A stretch of DNA of 64,000 nt from Aspidiotus rigidus (GCA_035079385.1 JAVHKY010000054.1:15914501-15978500); one strand, 5' to 3'; positions 19,133 through 30,089 are shown, numbered from the stretch's first letter. Notes: generated from the letters alone by a model not told the origin. A program made the numbers and translations.

Positions 19133-19535
19133 TTTCTCCACCATTGAAAAACCCTTCTTCAATATTAGTGCTCTACTTACACCTCACTCACTCATTATGA
19201 GTTCCGATAATCTCTCCACCAGATTCCGCTCCTAGCTTAAAAACTCAAAAAATAAACTTAGGCCGTTTTGGAATTGTCATGCTTCTAAAAAAAATACTTC
19301 CATCCATGTCCTTCGCGCAAGAGAAAAAACATAGGACATATATTACGCGAGTCAACAAAATCATGAAAGCTTCGCATGATCCTATACATGTAGCCTAATA
19401 CCGAACTCGTCAATGATATTCTACCTGTCGGGCCATTTGCTACTTCTTTTCATGCAACAAAGATTGATGATTATGGGAGAAGAATGAATAAAATAATGTG
19501 TGGTCGAATACTGAGGTAGAAACTTGAATCAACTC
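19133..19535. other. Non-coding stretch right of E2
   Basis: AT-rich; nothing recognised. Confidence 0.5.
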
Positions 19536-19800
19536 ACTGTAGCAGAATATGGAGTTTGCATCTGCAGTAGGTTACAAATACAATCTATAAAACTTGCATA
19601 CAGTCGCAAAAAATAATTTCTGCATGGGTAGTAAGGCAGAAAATTGAACTTTTGAGTTGTTATACTGTAGCAGAGTATGAAATCTGTATCTGTAGTAGGA
19701 GAGAAGTACAATACCTATTTAAACAGGCTGCATACAAGTCACAAAAAATAATTTCCACATCTTCAGTGCGGCAGATGATTGAATTTTGAAGCTTCACGAA
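19536..19800. repeat. Two tandem units of about 130 bp
   Basis: Anchors recur about 128 bp apart: TGTAGCAGAATATGGA at 19538 and TGTAGCAGAGTATGAAA at 19666, each followed by a GCATACA(A)GTC(G)CAAAAAATAATTTC segment. A single related unit lies at 62924-62995. Confidence 0.65.
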
Positions 19801-21549
19801 ATTGAAACCAACTTATGCATCTGCCATAGAACTGCCTTCCACATTCTGTAGGTATGTACTTAGCGAAGTTTTCGAAAAAAAACTGCATAGCAGCAGTGCA
19901 GAATGTGCTACAAAACCCAAATCTCGATTCGGGGAGTGTACAGTGGAAAAAGAGTTTGGCGGTACGGTCGAGATTGTAAATGTACAATAAAGTTCTCCGA
20001 CTGACGTCTTGCAGCGATAATATTTTAAAATTTTAAGAATATATTTTCAAGTACGAAACGGGAGACCGTCTAGAAGTGCTTTGTGAACCGGGCTACGTTA
20101 TTCCAATTTCAATGCTCATCGTTTGTGAAAGCAGAGGGCAGTGGTCAATAGAGATGCCGCAATGCAAAAACTACACGGAAATTTAAATTCGGCCAAAACT
20201 TACGAGTATTTACATTTTTCTTCAGACAATACAGATTTAGACTACCCATATTGTGGAATTGACGTAAACGCGACCAGCATAATATCTATCTGTTATAAAA
20301 ATAATATGTTATTTACAACGTGTCGGTGTTTCGTTTTTTCATTCATTCATTCCTTTTACATTCTTTTCGGAGAAAGATTTTTTTTCTACTATTTATGTTC
20401 TTTTTTTTTTTCTTATTTTCATGTATGACATTTTACTCAGAGCAAAACTTTTTTGTATTATTAAGTATTACGTTTTTTCCCCCGTCAAACTCCTTTCATT
20501 TTTGATACCTTATCTTCGGAGAAATTTGTTTCTAAATTTGTACTTTCAATTCAGTTCATTTGCGACGGAGGCTGAATGGTGTAAATGGTTTATTGGAAAT
20601 CGCCGTTCGCTGTAACATCGTAGGAATAAAAATACTCTCTTGAATTGTATTTGTTTACAGGATGTGTATTGTTGAAAAGCTTGTAGGTGTACACAACACA
20701 AAATGCTCCTAGGAAGCATCGTCGATCGTCTGAAGACATATTTTAGCGAAGAAAAATTGCATATTCTTGATTGAAAGGCGTACATTGTACAATAGTCGTA
20801 TTTGTGCGAACGGTTTCGGAATACACATTTTTTTTTGTCGACTTTTCGGTAAGAAGGGAGATATTATACTCTCAATGGGTCGACAACAAGAGGAGAAAAT
20901 CAGAGTAACTAGATATGAGAATTGAGACAGTATCTTCTATTTACGTACTGACATTAAAAGTTGCACCAATGTGGACTGTGTGTTACGTACCGGTTTTTTT
21001 TTTTGGAAAAAACGTCCGCTATTCGCCGGCCGGCAAAACTAAGAGCTCGAAAATTTTTCAAATCCCCTTCCCATCATAAATACACAATCTCAGAGGTTGA
21101 ACAGCTTAGGAGCGGGCCTGTGACGTCACAATTTGATAATGTCATAGGTCAGCCTCATGACATGACGATTTACATTTCTCAGGTCCCACGCGGCGCATAA
21201 AACAGGTTCCCCGCCACTCCTTGTTTAACTCTGCTAAAGAATCTATAAGTTTTTAAAAAATTTACCTTCATTCTCTACCCTTGCTATTTCCGTCAAAAAT
21301 AAAAGGTGTTGCTCATTGTCCAGAGGAGCTCGATGAAAGGAAAGGTTTGGAGCTTTTTTTCCTACCCAGATGTAGAGGTCAAGCAATCCAGATTTTTTCC
21401 ATGTCAGGATCAGGAAACCAAGAGATTCGCATCTTTGTTCTATTCAGACCTAGAACCTAAGAGATTTGTTTCCTGTTTGCTTGTCGAGCTCTACACAGGT
21501 TGTTGATAGAAAAAGTTGGTCTCTACCGTATTCTCGGTGGTCGGATTTT
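19801..21549. other. Non-coding stretch with a degenerate minisatellite
   Basis: No convincing gene; the short ORFs are T-rich and low-complexity. 21325-21480 holds about four imperfect units of roughly 40 bp. TGACGTCA occurs at 21120. Confidence 0.4.
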
Positions 21550-21900
21550 TTAGCTGGGTCTCGTCGAAATTATTCAAGTGACGACTTATAATCGTTTGAA
21601 AATAATAAGTCTGACCAAAGACAAAGAGTGATAAAATGTGTGTGTAAACGTCGCCCAACTATTTTTACGAGCGCAACGGTGTACCCAATTGTGAAACCAT
21701 GAAATGTGTAGGGTACGGAATGTAAGGAATTTGAAGAGGAATTGTTGAAACTACGTAACGTCCAAACGGAGTCGAGAATTAACAAAAGATGGTATACCTG
21801 CATGCTTCACATCACAAACGGACAGTTGAAAGAGAATTGACAAAGGAAGTTATACCAGTACTTACTTCGAGTGACGGACGAACCCTACAATCATTCTTCC
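21550..21900 (+). repeat. Dispersed repeat, copy A (partner at 63158-63530)
   Basis: About 350 bp aligning directly with 63158-63530, sharing blocks such as AATAATAAGTCTGAC, TTTTTACGAGCGCA and GTGACGGACGAACC. Diverged, with indels. No coding potential. Confidence 0.65.
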
Positions 21901-22179
21901 CGTTTTATTTTCGATTGTTCAATCTTTTGACAAGTACGTGAAAATATATGTTGGACTTTGGAAATTCTACCGCATAGATTTATTCAATCTCATACTTATG
22001 GGCTAGGTATCGACCCAGGCTCTCTTTAATTTTGAACATCCTAGGAAATAACAAAAGATATACCGCAGAATGCAACATATTGACATCTAGAAATTGTGAA
22101 ATCGGTCTAAGGATATTCAATTGTTGCCAGCTCGAATAAAAATCGAACGCAACTCAAGGAATGCTTTTTCAGTCGATAA
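21901..22179. other. Non-coding stretch
   Basis: Nothing seen. Confidence 0.4.
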
Positions 22180-23090
22180 ATATTTGGTAATTTAACTTCT
22201 ACTAATTTACAGAAGTTTTGACCATCACTGCCATGATCAATTTGACTGACTAATGACTTATTCAACTCCCAGTTAGACGAAATTTGAATAAAAAATTATA
22301 AATCTGAGGAATTTTAAATGATTTTTTTTTTTCTTAGAATTCTAAAAACGACCGCGCACCATTCGATGATAATTTAAATCTACACTCTTGAGATAATTAC
22401 TTATGGCTCCAAAATTGTATATAATGTATTAAAACCAAATTTTACAAAAAGCTGGGACCACGGAGCTAATTTTGTTTTTTATACAACTTTTAATTCTAAC
22501 GCATGTTTTGAACAGACTTATATAGATGGGAAGTATTTGGTTTCTTTTGAGAATATTTCTCTGACAACTCCCATCAAATATAGAACACAAAAAAAAAGGA
22601 ACAAAAATACTTGAGCCGCAAATTTAATTAATACAAAAAAGGAACGTTTTCGACCAATCGGAAACGTTCCTTTTTTGTATTAATTAAATTTACGACTCAA
22701 GTATTTTTTTTTTTTCTGTGTTCTATATTCTATTGAAATGTGTCGCACCACTCTGAAACAGATTATTGGAAGTTCAACTTGTACTAATTTGTATAAGTTT
22801 TGACCATTACTGCCATAATCAATTTGACAGACTGATTGCTTATTCAACTCCCAGTTAGTAGAAAATTGAATGGAAAATTATAAATATGAAAAATTTTTAA
22901 TTAGTTTTTCCTCTTGGAATTCTATAAACGACCGGATCATTGGATGATAATTTGAATCTACTCTCTTGAGATAATTACGTTCTCCAGGATTTACCTATAT
23001 GTTCTAAATTATATGCAAGGATCAAAACAAAATTTTACAAAAAGCGGCGACCACGAAGCTAATTTTCTTTTTTTAAACAACTCATAATTA
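22180..23090. repeat. Direct duplication of about 320 bp flanking a palindrome
   Basis: 22180-22497 and 22762-23090 are diverged direct copies. They share TTTTGACCAT(C/T)ACTGCCAT, CTTATTCAACTCCCAGTTAG and CTCTTGAGATAATTAC in order. The interval holds a 153-bp palindrome. Confidence 0.75.
22577..22729. repeat. 153-bp near-perfect palindrome (foldback)
   Basis: AATATAGAACAC at the left edge pairs with GTGTTCTATATT at the right edge, and complementarity runs to the centre. Arms are about 73 bp with a 6-base ACCAAT loop near 22653. The inner stem is GGAACGTTT(T/C)CG. Mismatches lie mainly in the A/T run. It could be a foldback MITE or a hairpin RNA source. Confidence 0.85.
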
Positions 23091-23394
23091 TGTCATATTT
23101 CTCGAGTTTCATGAAAACGCGCACGAACCTACAAACTCAACAAATTCCTAGTCTTCGGATACATTTTTCCAGGACTCCCAACTACATGAAAACCCTTCTT
23201 TAGATAAATCCTCATGGTCATTTTTACGAATTTTCAAGTTCATGAACTTTGTTAGCAGTTCCCTGCTCCCTATTTACATTAATAATTTACCAGACGGGGT
23301 TAAAGTTTTCAAGTACTCTCGTACATATCATATAGATCTCAACATTATGTATTCGTAGTTCACCGCATTAAATTAAGGTTTTCTCTTTCTCAAA
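23091..23394. other. Non-coding stretch
   Basis: AT-rich; nothing recognised. Confidence 0.4.
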
Positions 23395-23745
23395 AAACTA
23401 TGTAGTCCAGTCAATAAAGAATCTTTATGGGCCTTAAATGTGACGGAATGTCTTTTTTTTGTAATGTGGTCAGGATAATCCTCCGATTAAAATACCGATG
23501 AGTCTGCCCCCCATCCCTCGCAAAATCCCTCTATGGCACCCTTTATCACAAAAATTCAGTTTTTCGCAATTTTCTCCAAAACTAAGCATTTTAGAGGAAA
23601 AAGTTTGAAACACAAGTTGTTTCTCGTAAAATTTCCTATGAGATTCATTATTCATTTGTTACCCTACGATCATTGGTTGGTCTGAAAAATTGTCATTCAA
23701 GTACCTCATTTTATTCTTACGAACCATTTTTTGCGTTATACCGGA
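23395..23745 (+). repeat. Dispersed repeat, forward copy (inverted partner at 46055-46400)
   Basis: About 345 bp that aligns along its length with the reverse complement of 46055-46400. Shared features include AGTC(C)AGTCAATAAAGA, a CGATGAGTC segment, TCGCAATTTTCTC and a GGTTGGTCTGAAAA block. No ORF is conserved. Confidence 0.75.
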
Positions 23746-24317
23746 ATAAATTGATGATTTAGAAAGAAATATTTTAGGTAAAAGTTGTTCATCGTAATTT
23801 TGCTTACAATAATCAAACCAAATATTTTAAAAAATTCGAAATAACCATTCTCGAGCTCTCATTGTTCCGCGGTGAGACAGTAATAAGCGTGAAAGTACTG
23901 AACAAAGATTCCGAGAAGTGAACTCGAATGTGGGCGAGAATCGCCTCTTAATGAGTTCCTGTAAGTTCTACACTGTACACTCGGTTTACTTGCGTTGGTT
24001 CCGCGATCATACGATTCCTAGTATTGGGATATTTGTGGATGATTCCTGATTCGAAGTTACAATGTGGATAATGAAACTGTCTTCGACTTGCTCGACTTCA
24101 GCCAAACGTCCTCTCTCAGGATTACCCTGGGAGCTTATTGTGCTAACTCCAAACTTAGCCTATGCGCAGAGGCCTTAGAATCTCCCCGCCACTTTCAAAG
24201 ACTCCTCTAACTTTTTATTCGCGGGGAACCCGCTATCCCATTTGTTGGGGATACTTCCAGGAATTTTCCGTCCGCGAGCTCGAGCGAGGTAGATGACGTC
24301 ACGGAGAGGGGAGGGGG
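23746..24317. other. Non-coding stretch left of the minisatellite
   Basis: No gene seen. GC-richer near 24120-24310, with TGACGTCA at 24294. Confidence 0.4.
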
Positions 24318-24439
24318 ACTTGGAAAAATGTCGACCCTATAGCCATATGTGATAGGAAGAGGACTTGGAAAAATGTCGACCCTGTAGCCAAATATGATAG
24401 GATGGGTACTTTAAAAAATTCGACTCTCGAGCTATATAT
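24318..24439 (+). repeat. 45-bp minisatellite interrupted by E3
   Basis: Units start at ACTT(G/T) 24318, 24363 and 24408, exactly 45 bp apart, with the core ACTTGGAAAAATGTCGACCC. The third unit is cut by E3 and resumes at 29921 (GATAGGAGGGGG). A fourth, diverged unit starts at 29933. Single relatives lie at 62287 (+) and 10490-10545 (inverted). Confidence 0.85.
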
Positions 24440-24865
24440 TGTGGCGTTCTGCTATGAAGGCGCAAGCACCAAGCTTGCACACGCCGCTAAACTTTTAATA
24501 ATAGCAGACACCGCAAGGAAGCGTACTTATCGCTTAACTACTTCGCCGAATACGCTTGAACAACCTAGAACGTGCTCGATTGATTGTAAGGATACTTGCA
24601 TAACCTGTTTGCCGTTCTAGAAGAAATCTCGAGAATTCCGGAAATAAGGGTGAGACTATAAATAGCCGGCAGCAACCCGATAAAGCGATTCAGTTGTAAT
24701 CTTAAAAGCGATAGTTAACGTGTTCTCGTTCTTTAACGCGATTGTGTTACAGTTTAACGGTGTTTAGAAGTGTTGTACTTGCGGTACCAGTAATAAAGCT
24801 CGGTTTTCGTAATTGTTCTTTATTATCGGTGTCAAGAGATATTTGGTGACTGGTAGAACGTCACA
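24440..24865 (+). repeat. E3 5' LTR
   Basis: 426 bp. TATAAATA at 24657-24664 is followed by an initiator-like TTCAGTT at 24690, and AATAAA lies at 24792-24797, giving a clear U3-R-U5 order. Confidence 0.95.
24657..24664 (+). promoter_or_regulatory. E3 TATA box with initiator downstream
   Basis: TATAAATA lies 35 bp before the arthropod-type initiator TCAGT (A at 24692), the likely transcription start. The candidate poly(A) signal is 100 bp further on. Confidence 0.75.
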
Positions 24866-24867
24866 AC

Positions 24868-24886
24868 TGGTGTCAGAAGTGGGATT
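24868..24886 (+). other. E3 primer-binding site (tRNA-Leu type)
   Basis: TGGTGTCAGAAGTGGGATT, two bases after the LTR. Its complement ends in CCA. As I recall, it fits the acceptor and T-arm of an insect tRNA-Leu; the tRNA identity is from memory. Confidence 0.8.
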
Positions 24887-24929
24887 GCGTAAGCCTACTC
24901 TGTGCGTTTGAAGCTTGTGGTGATTCAAG

Positions 24930-26255
24930 ATGGTGAAGAAGAAGTTTCATGAACTTACTCGGGATCAACTCCGCGAGGAACTCCGGAATCGTAACCTCTC
25001 TGTTAGTGGAACCAAAAATGAATTAGCCGATCGTCTGGAAAAAGCATTCGAAGACTCGGGTTTGGACGTGGCCAATTTTGAATTTGAGGTTGACGAGGCT
25101 ACTGGAAACCTTGGGACCGGTACGCCAACAAAGCAGTCTCCAGCTATAGATTTGAGTGCAATGCTGCAAATGTTGACAGATACAATGGCTAAAAATTCAG
25201 AAGATCTGAAGACTGGGTTTACTGCAATAGACCAGAAAATTGAACAGAAACTTGAACGGAACAAGAATGCAATGGAGAACGCAATGGAGGAGAAACTCGA
25301 ACGGAATAAGGCAGAAATCTTTGATGGGCTAAGAGAGACTATCGATGTTGAGGTTAAACGCCAAATCCAACCAATCCAACATCAGGTTGAGGGAATTCAA
25401 CAGGAATTTGGGCAACAATGGAAAATTATAGAGGAACGACTTCAAAGACTGGAAGGAAATCCAACAGTAAGCATGGTTGTGGATCCGCCAGGCGTTACTT
25501 TTTTCAGTTCTGGATCTAATGAAGGAAACATACCAGTTACGGAACCATCAAAGGCCAAAGTCAAAATACCAACATTTGATGGCGAGATCTCTTGGGAACT
25601 GTATAAATCACAGTTTGAAATTGCAGCTCAACTCAATGGATGGGATGACAAAGCCAAGGCTGGTAATTTGGTCGTCAGCTTGAGAGGAGCTGCACTTCAG
25701 CTGTTGTCCAACATTGCCGAGGATGACAAGAAGAATTACCAAAAGTTGGTTGAGGTCCTTGAACAACGCTTTGGTCAAGCTCACTTGGCTCCCATCAGAA
25801 GAAGAGAACTGAAATACCGTCGACAGAACCGTGGAGAAAGTCTTCAAGCGTTTTCAAGCGAAATCCTAAAATTAACTCAACAAGCTTACCCAGAAGCTAC
25901 TGTATCAGCCATTGAACAAACTGCATCTGAGACATTCATTGATGGAATTTTTGACTGGGAGGTTCAGAGTCAAGTTCGGATGGCACGTTGCAAAACCTTG
26001 AAAGAAGCATTATCCTTTGCCCTGGAAGTAGAAGCTGCAAGAAAGGCGTCCCGTAGACAAAGTTCCGCAGTTTTGAAGCAAACAAAGGTTGGACCAACTG
26101 GAGACAAACGTCGATGCTACCACTGTGATGAAGAGGGTCACATCAAGCCCAATTGCCCCAAGTGGAAATCTCTGCAAAAGAAGGCGGAAAACTCCAACCT
26201 GGAGTTGCCAGGGGCCAACCAACTCCAGGGCCAAGCAGAAGGGCCCAAGAAATAA
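24930..26255 (+). CDS. E3 Gag with N-terminal SAP domain (441 aa)
   Basis: Structural and RNA-packaging protein. Residues about 5-42 match a SAP motif (LTRDQLREELRNRNLSVSG), a nucleic-acid-binding helix-loop-helix unusual in retroviral Gag but seen in some arthropod Gypsy elements. Residues about 85-175 are charged and probably coiled-coil, with an internal KLERNK repeat. A capsid-like region follows (about 215-375, starting IPTFDGEISWELYKSQFE). A zinc knuckle lies at C396-X2-C-X4-H-X4-C409. The ATG at 24930 is the first after the primer site. Pol lies -1 to this frame. Confidence 0.93.
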   Translation: MVKKKFHELTRDQLREELRNRNLSVSGTKNELADRLEKAFEDSGLDVANFEFEVDEATGNLGTGTPTKQSPAIDLSAMLQMLTDTMAKNSEDLKTGFTAIDQKIEQKLERNKNAMENAMEEKLERNKAEIFDGLRETIDVEVKRQIQPIQHQVEGIQQEFGQQWKIIEERLQRLEGNPTVSMVVDPPGVTFFSSGSNEGNIPVTEPSKAKVKIPTFDGEISWELYKSQFEIAAQLNGWDDKAKAGNLVVSLRGAALQLLSNIAEDDKKNYQKLVEVLEQRFGQAHLAPIRRRELKYRRQNRGESLQAFSSEILKLTQQAYPEATVSAIEQTASETFIDGIFDWEVQSQVRMARCKTLKEALSFALEVEAARKASRRQSSAVLKQTKVGPTGDKRRCYHCDEEGHIKPNCPKWKSLQKKAENSNLELPGANQLQGQAEGPKK

Positions 26256-26266
26256 GGATTTCCAAA

Positions 26267-29200
26267 ATGCGCACTTCGAGTGAGAACGTCTATGTATCGG
26301 GATGGAATGATAGCATTGGACGCAATATAGACATATGCGTGGACTGTGCTGCTACTGGTTCAGTTATCAAGACACAATTGGTCAAGGACATCCCAGGCCT
26401 ATCCATTAATTGGAGAGAAAAGCACCGCCTCAGGACTGCCATGGGTGAACAAGCTTGGACCAAGGGTACTGTCCAGCTGTCCATCAAGATTTCCTCAATG
26501 GTAATAACTGGAAAATTCATCCTTGCTGATATCGAGGACGACTGTATTCTGGGCCTGGATTTAATGCGAAAGTATGGGTTGATTATTGATCTGAAGTATG
26601 ACCTTTTAAGAGGTCCCCATGGAGATATGCCACTTTATGAGTTGGAAGCCAAGGATCGTCTCCTCCAGACTAAAGTTGAAGAAGAACTAAGTACTGTAGT
26701 CGATGAAGTGAAGAAAGATTTGGATTGTAAAACTATGTCAAGTTTCAATAAATTTTTGGAAGATTACCAGAGCATTTTTGCTAAAGATGAAAATGACTTA
26801 GGGAGGACTTCTATAGTTCAACATCGCATAAACACTGGTGACGCGGTTCCAATCAGGCAGCGACCCAGAAGAATGCCGTTTGCCAAGGAAGCAGAGATGA
26901 AACGTCAACTGGAAGAGATGCTGAAACCAGGAATCATAGAACCTTCCTCTAGTCCATGGGCTTCGCCAGTAACACTAGCACCAAAGAAAGATGGAACTTT
27001 AAGATTCTGCGTTGACTTCCGGAAGCTTAATGATCTTACTGTCAAAGACAGCTATCCCCTGCCAAGAATGGATGATCTTTTTGACATTTTAAGAGGAGCA
27101 AGATGGTTTTCAGTAATCGATATGAAGAGTGGCTTTTGGCAAGTGGAGGTGCATCCAGATGATAAAGAGAAGACCGCGTTTTGTACCACTGGAGGATTAT
27201 GGCAATTTAATGTCATGCCGTTTGGTTTATGTAACGCACCAGCCACGTTTGAACGCCTTGTGGAAAAGATTTTGAAAGATGTCATTGGAAAAATTTGCCT
27301 AGTGTACATGGATGACGTGATTGTCTTCAGCGAGACACCTGAAGAGCACATAGAACACCTGAGGATTGTTTTCCAAAAATTACAAGAAGCAGGTCTCAAA
27401 CTTTCCTTAAAGAAGTGCTCATTATTCAAGAAAGAAGTCAGATACTTGGGCCATATTGTCTCAGCTGACGGTTTGAAGACTGACCCAAGGAAAGTAGAAG
27501 CAATAACTCAATGGCCAACACCAAAGGATCGTACTGAAGTAAAAAGTTTCCTAAGTCTATGTTCATACTATAGAAGATTTGTAAAGAATTTTGCAAACAT
27601 TGTGAAACCGTTGAACCGTTTAACTGAAAAAGAACATCCATTCGAATGGACGAGTGAATGTCAAAAGGCCTTCAACGAACTCAAGAAGAGAATGTGCTCC
27701 ACGCCAGTACTAGCCTATCCAGATCCAACTAAAAGGTTTATTCTTGATACAGATTGCAGTAATTTTGCTATGGGTGCCGTATTGTCGCAAGAATATGAAT
27801 CAGGGGAGCGAGTCATTGCCTATTTTAGCAAGACCCTGAGTAAGACAGAACAAAATTATTGTGTGACCAGAAAAGAATTACTAGCTGTTATAAAATCAAT
27901 GAAAAATTTCCACAAGTACCTGTATGGCCAGAAATTCTTGCTACGAACTGATCATGCTGCTTTACAGTGGATAATGAATTTCAAAGAACCAGAAGGGCAG
28001 ATGGCTAGATGGCTGCAATACCTGCAAACTTATACTTTTGAAATAATCCACCGGAGAGGAAAAAGTCATCAGAATGCTGATTCATTATCAAGAAGACCAT
28101 GCTCAGAAGACTGTAGTCATTGTTGCAAACAGGAGAAGAAGGAAGTCTCAGTCAAAGCCATACAACTGAGTTCCAATGTGGATATGAAAAATGCTCAACA
28201 ACAGGATAAAGATATTTCAGTCATCTTAGCCTGGAAGGAGAAAGCTGAACGACCAGTCTGGCAGGATATCAGCTCACAGTCAGTAAATTTAAAGATTTTA
28301 TGGTCACAATGGGACTCGCTTCAAGTAGAAAATGGAATTGTTTACCGGATCTGGGAAACAACAGATGGCAGATCACACCGGCGCCAACTACTGATACCTG
28401 AAGCGCTTGTTCCGGATGTCTTGAAGAGTGTTCATGATGACGCATCTGGTAGTCATCTTGGAATAACAAAAACATTGGCCAAGATTCGGGAACGGTTTTA
28501 CTGGCCAGCCTGTAGAAGTGATATAGAGGATTGGATTCAATGTTGCAGAACATGTAATGCCAGTAAGGGGCCCAATACTAGGGGCCGAGCTAAGATGCAA
28601 ATCTACAATGTGGGATACCCTTTTGAACGGATTGCGGCAGATATCTCAGGACCATTTCCAGAAACTGACCAAGGTAATCGTTATATTCTAGTGGTAGGAG
28701 ATTATTTCAGCAAATGGATGGATGCTTACCCACTGCCAAATTGTGAAGCCGTCACTGTTGCAACAGCGCTGGTGGAAAACTGGATTTCAAGGTTTGGAGT
28801 ACCTCTGGAGTTACACTCAGACCAGGGAAGAAACTTTGAATCCCAGGTATTTGGAGAAGTGGCTAAGCTGATGGGATTGAGGAAAACTCGTACAACACCA
28901 CTCCACCCACAATCTGATGGTATGGTCGAGAGGTTCAACAAAACAATAGACCAATTCCTATCCAAAGTAATTGATAGTGACCAGCGGAATTGGGACAAGC
29001 TACTTCCATTGTTCCTGCTAGCCTATCGGTCTTCAATCCATGAGAGCACCAAGGAAACACCTGCAAAAATCATTTTTGGAAGAGAACTTCGATTACCGTG
29101 TGATTTAGAGCTGGGCACCCCTCCACAGCCACCTCAAGAAGTCAAGCCATTTACACAAGAACTGAAGAACCGACTTAAGCAGGTACATGAGCTGGTCAGG

Positions 29201-29479
29201 GAAAATTTAGAAGTTGCTAGCGACCGGATGAAGGCACGCTATGACATCTGTGCAGATGAAACAAAGTTTGAACCTCAGGATAGGGTGTGGTTCTACAACC
29301 CACAGAGAAAGAAAGGGAAGAACCCAAAATTACAGTGCAATTGGGAAGGACCTTGGACAGTCGTGAAGAGAATCAACGATGTCATCTATCGCATCCAACG
29401 GGACAGAAGGTTCAAAGTGGTCCACCGGAATAGACTAGCTGTATGGAGTCCGGCGTTTGAACGGGACGTTCAAAACTGA
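26267..29479 (+). CDS. E3 Pol: protease, RT, RNase H, integrase (1070 aa from ATG)
   Basis: The frame is already open at 26153, overlapping the end of gag in the -1 frame. An ATG at 26267, eleven bases after the gag stop, is the other possible start, so either frameshift or reinitiation could operate. The protease has D26-C-A in place of the expected D-(S/T)-G, followed by the usual second motif ILGLD. RT has Y347-MDD. RNase H has DTDCS and RTDHA. Integrase has H-x6-H, CX2C and D792, D852, E888 (35 residues between the last two), then a GPW module near the end. No stops or frameshifts occur. The protease Ala is unusual and may impair processing. Confidence 0.93.
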   Translation: MRTSSENVYVSGWNDSIGRNIDICVDCAATGSVIKTQLVKDIPGLSINWREKHRLRTAMGEQAWTKGTVQLSIKISSMVITGKFILADIEDDCILGLDLMRKYGLIIDLKYDLLRGPHGDMPLYELEAKDRLLQTKVEEELSTVVDEVKKDLDCKTMSSFNKFLEDYQSIFAKDENDLGRTSIVQHRINTGDAVPIRQRPRRMPFAKEAEMKRQLEEMLKPGIIEPSSSPWASPVTLAPKKDGTLRFCVDFRKLNDLTVKDSYPLPRMDDLFDILRGARWFSVIDMKSGFWQVEVHPDDKEKTAFCTTGGLWQFNVMPFGLCNAPATFERLVEKILKDVIGKICLVYMDDVIVFSETPEEHIEHLRIVFQKLQEAGLKLSLKKCSLFKKEVRYLGHIVSADGLKTDPRKVEAITQWPTPKDRTEVKSFLSLCSYYRRFVKNFANIVKPLNRLTEKEHPFEWTSECQKAFNELKKRMCSTPVLAYPDPTKRFILDTDCSNFAMGAVLSQEYESGERVIAYFSKTLSKTEQNYCVTRKELLAVIKSMKNFHKYLYGQKFLLRTDHAALQWIMNFKEPEGQMARWLQYLQTYTFEIIHRRGKSHQNADSLSRRPCSEDCSHCCKQEKKEVSVKAIQLSSNVDMKNAQQQDKDISVILAWKEKAERPVWQDISSQSVNLKILWSQWDSLQVENGIVYRIWETTDGRSHRRQLLIPEALVPDVLKSVHDDASGSHLGITKTLAKIRERFYWPACRSDIEDWIQCCRTCNASKGPNTRGRAKMQIYNVGYPFERIAADISGPFPETDQGNRYILVVGDYFSKWMDAYPLPNCEAVTVATALVENWISRFGVPLELHSDQGRNFESQVFGEVAKLMGLRKTRTTPLHPQSDGMVERFNKTIDQFLSKVIDSDQRNWDKLLPLFLLAYRSSIHESTKETPAKIIFGRELRLPCDLELGTPPQPPQEVKPFTQELKNRLKQVHELVRENLEVASDRMKARYDICADETKFEPQDRVWFYNPQRKKGKNPKLQCNWEGPWTVVKRINDVIYRIQRDRRFKVVHRNRLAVWSPAFERDVQN

Positions 29480-29490
29480 GGAGGGGAAAG
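29478..29490 (+). other. E3 polypurine tract
   Basis: GAGGAGGGGAAAG ends exactly at the 3' LTR and overlaps the pol stop codon by two bases. Confidence 0.8.
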
Positions 29491-29916
29491 TGTGGCGTTC
29501 TGCTATGAAGGCGCAAGCACCAAGCTTGCACACGCCGCTAAACTTTTAATAATAGCAGACACCGCAAGGAAGCGTACTTATCGCTTAACTACTTCGCCGA
29601 ATACGCTTGAACAACCTAGAACGTGCTCGATTGATTGTAAGGATACTTGCATAACCTGTTTGCCGTTCTAGAAGAAATCTCGAGAATTCCGGAAATAAGG
29701 GTGAGACTATAAATAGCCGGCAGCAACCCGATAAAGCGATTCAGTTGTAATCTTAAAAGCGATAGTTAACGTGTTCTCGTTCTTTAACGCGATTGTGTTA
29801 CAGTTTAACGGTGTTTAGAAGTGTTGTACTTGCGGTACCAGTAATAAAGCTCGGTTTTCGTAATTGTTCTTTATTATCGGTGTCAAGAGATATTTGGTGA
29901 CTGGTAGAACGTCACA
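29491..29916 (+). repeat. E3 3' LTR
   Basis: 426 bp, identical by eye to 24440-24865, followed by the ATAT duplication and the rest of the minisatellite unit. Confidence 0.95.
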
Positions 29917-30089
29917 ATATGATAGGAGGGGGACTTGGAAAGACGACGGCTTCTTTGAAATTGCAGCGCGTTCAAGTTGTCACGTCATGATTTTAGGACT
30001 TGGAAAACTTCAGGCTCTAGGGGACTCGGGACAGCGGGATCCCCACTGCCGTTGCAGTCCTGTAATGGCATCGAATTTTCTTCTGTCTT

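Larger units (their letters stand above)
24440..29916 (+). mobile_element. E3: very young Ty3/Gypsy element
   Basis: A 5477-bp element with 426-bp LTRs that read as identical, flanked by ATAT (24436-24439 and 29917-29920). LTRs begin TGTGGCG and end GTCACA. It carries a tRNA-type primer site, gag (24930-26255), pol in the -1 frame (to 29479) and a purine tract. It is inserted in a 45-bp minisatellite. Confidence 0.96.
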
